Positions 22,802-33,281 of a stretch of DNA of 64,000 nucleotides are shown one piece after another. Under the pieces are notes generated by a model, which was given only the letters and a program-made list of their open reading frames with translations, did not search any database and was not told the DNA's origin. The number at the start of each line of letters is the position of its first letter. Position 1 is the stretch's first letter. The translations under genes and the position numbers were made by a program. Source of the DNA: Durio zibethinus (lineage: Eukaryota; Streptophyta; Magnoliopsida; Malvales; Malvaceae); NCBI RefSeq assembly GCF_002303985.1, contig NW_019168048.1, forward strand, positions 7,006,001 to 7,070,000, in the 5' to 3' direction.

Positions 22802-23630
22802 ATGGCTCAATTTTGGTTCCAAGATGGTGAGGAAGTCCTCAAAGCTCCTATGTTTGATAAAATTTTATGAATGAAAAATGAAGATAAATGTATTCATTAT
22901 GGCTCAAAATTTTATAGCATAGAATGTGATGGAAAAAGGGCTTAATACTCCTTCGAAAGATGTAAAATATATGAAGCAAATAATAGATGATGCAAAGGCC
23001 AAGTGTATTTTTTATGGAGCTTTAGATGATTACAACTTCAACTTGGTCTCAAAATGCTTAACCTCAAATGAGATATAGAGAAAGTTAGATGAGCTACATG
23101 AAAGATAAATTTTCAACCAACATTCATCATGTCTCATGGCTATTGAGGAACCAAAGGTAACCTCTAACTCTTATGATTCAAACTCTTACACTTTTAATGA
23201 GTTACAAGAGGCTTACAATATTGAGTTTGAAAATATGCATTTGAAATTTAAGAAAATGATTTCAAAATTAAAAGTTGAAAATGAATTTTTAATGAATTCA
23301 AAGAATGATTTGGAAAAGAAAATTGATATATTGAAAATGAATTTTGAAGCTTGTCAAAAGAGAAATGAAATGCTAGAAAAAGAGAATTTAGAGTTGAGAA
23401 AGAAATTTGAAGTTTTGATGAATGAAAAACAAGAGCTTTTAAACAAAAGTTTAAGTAGTAAAATGATTAAATGCAATTTTTATAATTTTCATGGTCATAC
23501 TATACATACTTATCCTATTAGAAGAAAAGTTTCATTTAAAATTAGGCAAGTATGGGTTCCTAACAGAACAAGAGACTTGGTAACTAACTTTCAAGGACCC
23601 AAAGCAATTTGGATACCAAAAATCAAATGA
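22802..23630 (+). pseudogene. Degenerate Copia gag (UBN2-type domain, coiled coil, broken zinc knuckle)
   Basis: The frame opens MAQFWFQDGEEVLKAPMFD, then meets stops and frame changes over 22870-23110. There, pieces such as VMEKGLNTPSKDVKYMKQ and AKAKCIFYGALDDYNFN resemble the UBN2/DUF4219-type gag of plant Copia elements. From 23136 a frame of 164 codons is intact. Its middle is a K/E/N/L-rich coiled coil (residues about 20-110). It is followed by KCNFYNFHGHTIHTY, a CX2CX4HX4C-like knuckle with the second and third Cys replaced by Tyr. Nucleic-acid binding by that motif is therefore probably lost. No protease or integrase sequence follows. Confidence 0.75.
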
Positions 23631-23639
23631 GATTGTCTC

Positions 23640-26600
23640 TTATAGGTATGTTAGAGTAAGGAGCTACAATGTGAGATTGAAGATTGAATACTCTAGACAC
23701 ATAATGGAGATGGATAACCTCTAAACTTTTATTTTAAGTGAATATGAAATTGGTTGCCTATTCTTGTTGAACATAGAATGCTTAATGGATATTGGTATAT
23801 GCTTTGTTGATATATCTTGAATATACTAATTTTATTTTATATATATGAGCTTGACTAGTTATGAGATTTATTAAAGTTTTTTTTTTTAAGAAAAAATGAG
23901 TTTCAAAATATCAAAAAAAAAAAAATCTTGGAAATATTAAGCTTTGAATGATTTTATCCTATTGTATTTTACATAAATATACTTGTTTGAATGATTTTAG
24001 CATGATGAAAATGATTTTGTGATTTTTATACATAATGATTTATGATTGTTAAACATGCTTATATGACCATGATATTTAAACTTTATTTGTTTATAATGCT
24101 TGGATTTTGTGAATTCTTTAAACTTGATTGTGTTATACATAATTGTTTTAACTTTTGATTTGTGATTTTAGAAATTTATGATCATCTTGTGTTTAAATTG
24201 TAAATATTGATGTTTGATTGTTCATCTTTTGATTTCTTGTGAAATAGTCTTGAAATATGCTTTTAACTCTTTATCCTTATTAATTCAAGATTTATTTCTT
24301 CTCTTATGTTGATGAATTGATGAACTTTATGTGCTTAAGTAATATATATTGATTCATTGTTCATCTATGTTTTTGATCAAGATATGCACTCATATGATCA
24401 TTAATTCAACTTAACCTTAATGCTTATGATTTGAAAATACTTAAAATTTTTTTATTTTTAAAATATTTTTAAAATATGCTTGCTTTTGTGCTAAATTGAT
24501 TCATTAATTTTACGAAATATTTTAGATCCTTGTGCTCAATTGATATTTCTCTTGATTTGTGATTTTAAATATGATGAACTACTTGTTTGTAAATAAAATA
24601 TATTGTTAGTTTATCTATTATTCTTGTCAAGTGTATGCTTATGTGATAAATGTTACTTATCTTGACATGCTTGCAACATGACTTAAGTGAGTGATATTCT
24701 TATGATGCTTATTTTTAGCTTAAGTCATTATTGATTATGGTTTATAATTTGTGTAGACATATTTATGCTTTTGTGCTAAAATTTTCTTGAATATATATAT
24801 TTTTTTATGATAAATATGTCTTCTTGAGTTTTTAAGTTTTTATATGGCCTAAAATTTATTTTGGCATATTCCTTGGTGATTTATTGAATATATATGAATA
24901 TTGAATATGTCTATTTTATGTTCATGAATGATCTAAAAGATTTGATTTTTGCACATTACATGAGAACTTTTACTTTAGTGCTATTCTTGTGCTATTTGAT
25001 GTTTAAATTGATATATAGCCTCTAGCTTAAGTATATATCTCTCTTGCAATTGACAACTTGTGCTTAGTAAATAAATTTTTTTTTACCTATAATGACTTAG
25101 GATATGAAATTGTCTTCTAACAATTAGTATAATTTTTATCAATTGATTTTCTTGGTGCTTCTAATGAAAATCGTTTGTCAAGAAATTTTTTTAAGTCTAT
25201 GTTAAGAGAATTTGAAATGAGCATGAATGAGCCTACATTTTTAAAATTTCAAGTATAGCAAGCAAAGCATGTCATCATCATCAATCAAGCCTAGTTTTGC
25301 TCAAATGAAGTGGATTGGAGAATTTAAAGCCAAATGAGTACAACAACAAAGCTTGACATGGATGGAGGTAAATGTATCAACTTTATGATATGATGTATGA
25401 GTTTGAATACATATACATGCTTGCTTTAATATGTGCAAATATATGATTTTGTCGTTGAATATATGAACACATTGCATAAATTAATCACCAAGCTACTTGG
25501 TAGATATTGTTCTAATATATATTTTTTAAACTTGAATTGATTAACTCACCTTCATTGATATTCATGCCTAGTTTTTAATTATTTTGATGAGATTGATAGT
25601 TTTAATGCATGAATATTTGGTTAATGCATGAATCCTTGAACATGGATATGAGTTAAAGTGATTGATTTCTTTATACATGTTCATTGATTGAGTCCATTGA
25701 AATAGCATATACCACATTATGTCTAAATGTTTGTATCTTTATTGGTATATTGTTATATGTGATTTGAAACATTTTTGCATATGCTTGTATGATTTTGATT
25801 GAAATATATATTTAGATACTTGCATATGTTTAGATTAAGTTCATTGTTATGCATTGAAATAATTTGAAATATATTTGAATAATTATACTTTTATTATTTC
25901 TTTACTATAGCATACGAGTTCATCATGTTTGGAAACTGCTTGAATAATCTTTTTCATGACATGATGATAATTGAACCTTATTGCTCATTAGTAATCATGC
26001 TTTATTAAACCCATATGAGCTTTTGGGTTCTTGTTTAGATAGGATAGCTTATGAAATATTACTATTATCACTTATGCATGTATTGAAAATTTTTTTTATA
26101 TGCTTGAAGTATGTGTGCTCTACGAAAGTTGTTGAATAAAATTGCTAACAATTGATAACAATTGATATCAAAATTGCTAAAGTTTTTTTTCAACTTTCAT
26201 AGACACTTGTTTATGTGCCTATCTTTGATATAGCTTATACCTTTCATGCAAAATTGTGTGTGTGCCTTAAATTGATTAATCCTTATTTTGAAAAGGAGGA
26301 GAAATCTTAGAATATAATTTTATTTGATTTGTTTTGTGATAACAATTGGTATGCTTTTTTATAACATATCTTTAACAATTGGTATCTATAACAATTGATA
26401 TGAGCTTGTATGTATGTGCGTGAATTTATGCCTAATTGCTATTGATGTTTTAGGTTCTAAGCACATCTTATGATAACATGATTTATGAATAGGTTGCATA
26501 TCTTTTATTATCCTTATAATCATAAATTTCATGTAGTTATGTTGAATAAATGATTTTGTGCTATAACATCTTAATTTGATACATTTATGGTTTTGTACTT

Positions 26601-27160
26601 GAATACATGTATGTGAACTTCATTGTGCATATTATACTTGATTACATGCATTCAAAATACTCTTGATATTATTGGTATCAAGCATTTTGTCCCATACCTT
26701 GAATTGATCTCTCTTTCTTTTGAAATGACAAAAAGAAGGAGAGAGTTTAGAGATATTTCTTATTGTATGCTTATAGCAATTGATATAGAAGCTTAAACAT
26801 TTGGTATAAAGAACATAAACAAAAGGGAGAAGAAATGTTTCATGAATATATTTGTTAATGATGTCTTTTTGTGTTTATTTGCTTATTAATATGCTCATGC
26901 CTTTTTGCTATGACAAAAAGGGGAAAAAATATCATATGGACAAATTTGCTTGTACTTAACATGCATATGTTTGATTGTGCTTATTTGATATATATGTTCT
27001 AACATATGTTTGGTGAGTTGTATTGGATTAGGATGCATAAATTAAGAGGGAGTTTTGCCATGCATTGTTTAAGGGGGAGTTTTTCAAAATGCTTTTCAAT
27101 CTTAAATGTTTCAAAGAAAGGTTTTCATAAAACAAATTTATCTTTAAGTTTTGTCATATC
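23640..27160 (+). other. Non-coding internal DNA of the Copia-like element
   Basis: About 3.5 kb of T-rich sequence contains many variants of TGATT, ATGCTT and TTGAATAT and many stops in all frames. Nothing resembles integrase, reverse transcriptase or RNase H. Near 26144-26400 and 26660-26810 short copies of AACAATTGRTAT recur, resembling the LTR-end/primer-site junction. Confidence 0.65.
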
Positions 27161-27174
27161 AAAAAGGGGGAGAT
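27161..27174 (+). other. Polypurine tract of the nested Copia-like element
   Basis: AAAAAGGGGGAGAT lies directly before the 3' LTR start TGTTAG. The equivalent tract at 282-295 confirms family membership of the first copy. Confidence 0.85.
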
Positions 27175-28754
27175 TGTTAGCCTTGAATTGACCCTTATTT
27201 TGAAATGATAAAACATTAAGCTAAATAAGCTTGATCAAGATTTTGAAAAAGATTTATTTAGTACATTTTTAAAATTTTATATTTTGGTACTAAATAAATA
27301 ATATGATTTTCAAAGTTTAAACAAACCTTTCTTGGTTTCATATTTTTTAAACCAAATCTATCTTTAAAATTATTTATTTGAGCTTAAATGAAAGTCCAAT
27401 TGTTGTTTTTAAAGTGAATTTATTCATTTTAGACTTGATACAATTTTAATAATATTGGTTTTAAGAAATAGATTAACTTAAGAAAGTTGTTTTACAAGAA
27501 TAAAATTTTTCAACATGGAATTTATTTTATTTTTCTGTATTAATTCACAAAGTTTTAATATTTGAATTTTATATGGTTGGAAAGATCTTTGAGTTACTTT
27601 ATAATGGATCAAACAAAATCAAAATCTAAATTTTTTAAGAAAAGATTTTGAATTTTTACTAGACGCTCTGTAGTTGTGAGAAAAACTACACAAAGGGTAA
27701 ATTTGAAAATTCTCTATAATTCATACTCAATGAATTAGGTGATGAATTTTATATGGATAGAAAGCTCTTTGAGTCTAGTTTCTAAATCTTTAAACGGTTT
27801 GTGATTTGAATTTATATAACTCAAGATATAATCAAATTAGTGAGTAGAATACAAAATAGTAGACAACTACCTAGCCATTGATAGGATCGATCCCCTCATG
27901 GAATGGATCGATTGGGTCATATTTTTTAAGCATGAAATGGCATAAAACTTGAACCAATTGATCCCTTAAACAAAGGGATAGATTAGGTCTGGGCAAAATC
28001 ACACCAACGGCTATTTTTTTATGCTTTCAATAACTATTCTCTTCTCCTAAGTATCCCCAACAGGCTATTCCTTTAATTTCTCTATAAATTGGGCACTCCA
28101 ACACACTAAGAAGATTGATGAATCAAGAAAGCAAGAGCCAACAAGCCATATTTTTATTCTCTCAAAGAATCAAGAGTTTTTAAAGCTTCAAAGTCCATAT
28201 CTTTGTATTTATTGTGTCCAAATTATATTTGTTGTTCATTCATTGTTTTCTTATACTTAAATTTAGGAAACACTTAGCCTTTGAGAGGTTGTTCAATTGT
28301 TTGCAAAATTACCTTTGATATACAAGAGTGAAAAAGAACAAGAGGTGAGGTATCCTCTTGATATTGTAAGGCTAGAGGTTACTTTCTAAGCCTTGAGAAA
28401 AATATAAAGATTTAGTACAAGATAGGCTTATATCTTGTAAGAATTTTTCTTCAATTAGTGGATTGAAGCCTTGGTGTAGACAACCAAGAGAGAGAATGTA
28501 GGTGCCTTGTGGAGAAGGATCGAACCTCTATAAATTATTATGTTTGATTTCTTTATCCCTATATTCTTACAATTTATTGTTGTTTATATTTGATTTTAGG
28601 TTCATTAATTGTTATTGTTTGCATTATATTTTCATCAAAAGTGCTTATTGTTTTAATATCCATTTAATTATATTGAAATCATTTGTCTGGGAAGAATTTG
28701 AAGAAATCCAATTCACTCCCTTCTTGGATCACCATCTCACCTAAAAAGCTAACA
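27175..28754 (+). repeat. 3' LTR of the nested Copia-like element
   Basis: It matches the 5' LTR from TGTTAG to CTAACA over 1580 bp. It keeps more of the GGATCGAT-motif segment (27886-27985) than the 5' LTR, but less than the copy at 296-1966. Confidence 0.92.
28083..28089 (+). promoter_or_regulatory. LTR TATA box (copy 3)
   Basis: TATAAAT before TTGGGCACTCCAA. In a 3' LTR it could drive transcription outward into the surrounding Gypsy sequence. Confidence 0.55.
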
Positions 28755-28759
28755 ATTTT
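28755..28759. other. Target-site duplication, right copy
   Basis: ATTTT follows the LTR end CTAACA and equals 21251-21255. Confidence 0.85.
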
Positions 28760-30869
28760 CATTAAAAAATTTTGGGATTCACATATGAAAGTTCAAGATT
28801 TTCATTAAAAAGTTTTTAGATTCACATGCGAAATTTCAAAAATTCACATTCAAAAAATTTTAGGGTTTCGTATCCAAAATTTAAAGAATCTCATTTGAAA
28901 GCTTCTTTAAACAAAAGCTCTATAACTTTAAAAGTTTGGAAAGTTCATCAACAAAAAATCTCATTATAAAAGATATTCCTCATTTGAGGATTCAAAAGTA
29001 AAAAAAATTTTTCCAATCACAGTCAAATTCTTATACATAACAAATGTTATGCAAATGCATTGTAAATGATGCAAATGCCACAATCCATATTCTCACTAAA
29101 TGTTGCAAATGCTAATGTCCTACTATAATTCAAAATTCTTTATATGATGCAAATGCATGCCCAAACAATGATGCAAATGCAATTATCACAATGTATGTAA
29201 TGCAAATGTCATTAAATCAATATCATGAAATTCTAATCATGGTAACAAGATTCTCAAGACTCTACCATTCTTTCTTAGCTTTTCAGTATAACAATCATAA
29301 AACAAACTCTGTCAATTAATCCATATTATTTTTTTTATTTGGTTACAACTCACAGGTCATATAAACCAATCTATAACTGTATTCATCATCGGGACACCTT
29401 ATTTGCCCTTTTTAAATCATTTTTTAGTCTTCTTTCACTTCTTTCATCTTAGATTTTTTTCAAAAAATAGAAAAATCTTTTACGAACAGTGTTTTTTTAT
29501 TTATTTACCGTTATTCTAATTCATGACAAATATGATACATGTCCTTGATTTATTCATGTACACTTGGTAAAGAATAAGATAAGTAGGTCTTTATTACTGA
29601 AAGAAAAAAAGGTATGGTAAAAAATAACTCAAAGATAAATGAAAACAAAATACTATAATTGTATAAATGGGATATCGACAAACAAAATAATGATTGTTCA
29701 GACAATTTTGAATTTAAACTCAGAATCTTTTTTCAAAAATACATTCCATCAATATCCTTAATCTTTGAGCCAATCATCATCCTCATTCTTGGGATTTTTA
29801 CATAAAGTTATTTTTTCAAGTTTTTATCTTTATTTAAACCACCCTATTAGGTTTTCAATTTAAGTTTTCTTTTTTTTTTGGCTTTTTTTCATTTTTTCAT
29901 TTTTTTGCACACTTATTTCTCATCTTTTCTTCTCATTTCTTTTTTCCTTTGATCTATCAATGATACTTCAATCAAAATCTCAAACAATCTAATGGCAAAT
30001 TTGCCTTAGTTCAATTCATGATTCTCCAATTTGAGTATTCATATTCAATCAAAATAGACTTTTAAGAGACATAACATAGGCTATAATGAAGGGTTATGAA
30101 ATAAATGGACAAAATAGGCCCAAATTATATTTGAAGGGTTATCAAACCAAGGACCATTTTTTTCATATGAAGCACCTTCACATTTTGCCTTATAAATTTC
30201 TCCTTCATTTTTTTTTTTTCATCATTTTTCAAGAAAAATATGAACAAAAAATGGTTTAACTCTTAAAATTACTAAAGATAAATAAGTTTTTCAAAGTTTG
30301 CCTCAATGTAGGGTGATTCTTGGCCAGGGTTTCTTAAAAAGAAATTTCAACAAGCTCAAATGAGATAGCAAGGGATAATTTTTATCTTTTTGTGAAAGGT
30401 AGAAGAAAAATGACTATTTATCATTTTCAACATCAATACTTTCAATAGATAACATTAACTAATTAAAAATAGACTTGTGAATAAACCATTGTAAAAATCA
30501 TGCATTACATCGCGTTTAAAAATTTTCACCAAATTTATCTTCTTTTATTTAGCAATCTCAATGAATCAACAATCTCAATTCATCAATCATATCATCATAG
30601 ATAATATTTTTAAAATTGAATCCTAAATTATTATCATAATTGTCTGAACGTTCATTATTCAGAATAAAAAAAAAAAAGATATAGTGAACAGATGTGAAAA
30701 GGTAAAAGTATATAACGGTAATTCACACGAAAGAGAAAATATCATGAAAATGCATCAAATTTGTTACTTTTATTAAAATGATGAAAAATAAAATAAAATC
30801 CAAATATATAAAAGAGATCCATATTCTTAAAAAATGCTAAAATGATAAGCAATTCCAAACAACCTCCCT
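28760..30869 (-). other. Non-coding internal part of the Gypsy-type element
   Basis: No pol-like frame is visible on either strand. Repeated ATGCAAATGC words occupy 29041-29215. Two inverted arms at 29686-29706 and 30639-30659 bracket about 930 bp. Long T-rich tracts lie at 29870-29950 and 30200-30230. Confidence 0.55.
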
Positions 30870-32540
30870 AAAATCATACCCTTAAATGATTGGACAAAGG
30901 GCCTTTGTTGATATTTAGCTCCCCTGATTCATTGAAGCTTACTAAGTTTGTGCGGATCAAACTTTATACCTTATGCTTAAAAGCAAGGTAAGTTTCTATG
31001 GAGTGACCCATATTCCCATTATGATAGTCACATGTGGCATTAAGATTGTACCATTTGAGATAAGGTGATTTCAATGGTTCTAAAAGGACTGGGGATACCA
31101 GGTCATTCTTGACTAATTTTGAAAATAGCTTAGTATAAGTTATAGGGATAGGATTAATGCAAGCTCTCTCTTAGTTGCTCTTAGATCTTTCCAAACTATT
31201 CACTTAATTATTAGGCCTTAGAACTGGTTTAGTGATAGGATTAGGGCCATACATCAGTGCTTGAAAAGTTGGTTGAACAGGGCTTGGGTAGGTGTTATTC
31301 ATGGTTGGATAATGAGCCTGGTAAAGAATTGGTGCAATATTGTTGATTGCAGAGCAGTAAGTTGAATGATTAGGTGATGGATATAAAGTATAACCTCTAA
31401 ACTATTGCCTTTCAAAACTTACCGCTTGGGTTTTAACTTCTTTCTTCTTAGGCATCCCATCTTTTTTTGCACTACTAGCCTCTCTTTCCTTAAGTTTGCC
31501 ACTCTTGATTGCATTTTCAATAATCTCTTATAAGATCACCATATTAATAAAGTTTTTTTGTTACATTTCCTATTATTTTTTTATAATAGTGTCTTTAGGG
31601 TACTTGTGAATAAGACCATTGTTTCTTTTTTAGTCAAAGGAGGTTGAACTTGAATAGTCATATCCTTCCACCATTGGGCATATTCTTTGAAGGACTATAT
31701 TGTTTTTTTTTTTTTTCATATTCTATAAAGAAAGGTGATTATGAGCCATATCTATAATGTGATGGTATTTGTTAATAAAAGAACAGGTCAAATCCTTCTA
31801 TGATTGAATGTGGGTCTTATTCAACTGGAATATCCCACCTTACAGCAAAACCAATTAAATTATCTTGAAATACATGCATAAGTAGCTTTTCATTACTGGT
31901 GTAAGCTGCCATATTTTAATAGTACATGGTGACATTAGTTATTGAATATTTAGTACCATTGTACTTTTCAAACTCTGAAACTTTAAATTTTAGAATAATC
32001 ACAATATCTGAGACCAAACAAAGGCCAACATCATACATGGAGCTATAAAAATCCATCACTTCAACAACTCGCAACCTTTCCTCGAGCATGTTCATATTGC
32101 GATAAGTTTTTTAATCTTTCAAAGCCTTAACCATTTTTAATTTTTCTTTTGGGATGTCCAAATTAAGAACTTGAATGGCTTCAACTATCTTTTTAGCAAG
32201 GGCAAGGTTGTTGTAGCTTTGGACATTTCTTTTGTTAGGCGCAGATGGTATTTCTGAATAAGTATAGCTTGTTGAAAATGTAAACTGTTATAATTGAAAA
32301 CTTGGAGTGGATTGGGCTTGATATGGACCATAACCCGAAAGATATTTAGGATCAGCAATGTCATGTGAAACATCTTCTTCTACTACTTTTCCTTTATTCA
32401 ACTTGCCCAATGTCTTAAGGATTTTGCTTAGCTCTCTTTTAATTTTCTCTTTGGCCTTTTCTATTTCTCAACACGACTTGCATTATCTTATTCCATTCTT
32501 CTAACTTGGGCTCGGGTATTGTATTTATGGTGAGTTAGTC
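30870..32540 (-). pseudogene. Degenerate Gypsy gag polyprotein
   Basis: Read on the minus strand, the fragments follow the order of a common plant Gypsy gag. ERLRVVE lies near 32080, LLMHVFQD and VRWDIPVE near 31830-31900, AQWWKDMTIQVQPPLTKKE near 31630-31680, and the C-terminal WYNLNATCDYHNGNMGHSIE with ALKHKV near 30975-31060. The last block is the conserved CxYHxGxxGHxxE region found between gag and protease in many plant elements. Several in-frame stops and frame changes break it. A separate protease domain was not seen downstream. Confidence 0.78.
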
Positions 32541-33264
32541 AAGTTATCTTTGAACCTTAAATTTTCATAATTAAGGTACAAATTTAGAGTGATATTTATA
32601 TGACCATCTGATTATGCATGAGATTGAATGTAGAAGCACATGAATGCAATAGAGAAGATTTAATGATGTAAATGCATGAATATACAATAAAAAAAAGGGC
32701 TAGTAAAAAAATGATATATATAAAGAATAATATATACAAAAAATAATATAAATGGTTAGTATGCAAATGTAAAGAAAATATATAAAGTTACAAGTAGAAT
32801 AAATGTCCCATCATATGTCCTATTTAGGATTTTCTAACATAAAGGAAGGTATGGCTTTAACTTAGGTTCGGACCCTTAGGGTTTATTTACATATTAAGTT
32901 CAAATGTTTGACAATCTAAGGGTTTTCAAATTGTTCATTATATCATTGTCCATTATAAATTAATAAAGCACCTCAATCCTCGCCCGTTATAACCTATAAG
33001 TGAAAAGAGTTCAATTTGAGTGAGAGTTTTTCACTAGCTCATGCAGAGATATAAAATCTCACGAAGACATATGTACTTTACTCCTTCTTAAAAGATAGAA
33101 CTCAGGTATAAAGTTTATGTTATACATATACAAATGAATGACATATATAAAAAAATGAATAAATAAACAAATAAATAAAATGCAAGGAAGAGAAAAAAAT
33201 CTTAAATTTATTAGGTTAGGCTTGGTTAACAAGAAATCATTTACTGACTTGACTCTTGATATCT
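32541..33264 (-). other. Leader between primer site and gag of the Gypsy-type element
   Basis: AT-rich untranslated DNA on the minus strand between the primer-binding site and the first recognisable gag residues. The 73-codon minus frame at 33059-33280 runs over the primer site and is not convincing. Confidence 0.45.
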
Positions 33265-33280
33265 CTAGTGGAGTCACCAA
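33265..33280 (-). other. Primer-binding site of the Gypsy-type element
   Basis: On the minus strand TTGGTGACTCCACTAG lies one base inside the LTR end. It resembles TTGGCGACTCCACTGG, the type complementary to a tRNA ending CCAGTGGAGTCGCCA. I recall this as the tRNA-Arg type of Ogre/Tat elements, but the tRNA was not checked. Confidence 0.6.
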
Positions 33281-33281
33281 C

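Larger units (their letters stand above)
21256..28754 (+). mobile_element. Complete Copia-like gag-only LTR retrotransposon
   Basis: The two LTRs are 21256-22743 and 27175-28754. The primer-binding site follows the first LTR at 22746, the polypurine tract is at 27161-27174, and the insertion is flanked by ATTTT on both sides. Total length is 7499 bp. Only a broken gag is found in the internal 4.4 kb; the 3.5 kb after gag is monotonous AT-rich DNA with no pol motif. Over the first 200 bases the two LTRs differ at roughly 7-8 positions by eye, so this is not a recent insertion. Movement would have needed proteins from an autonomous relative. Confidence 0.9.

Noticed and set aside
29041..29215. 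CRISPR-like repeated words
   Set aside because: Spacing is irregular, the words are short, and the DNA is a plant nuclear retroelement.
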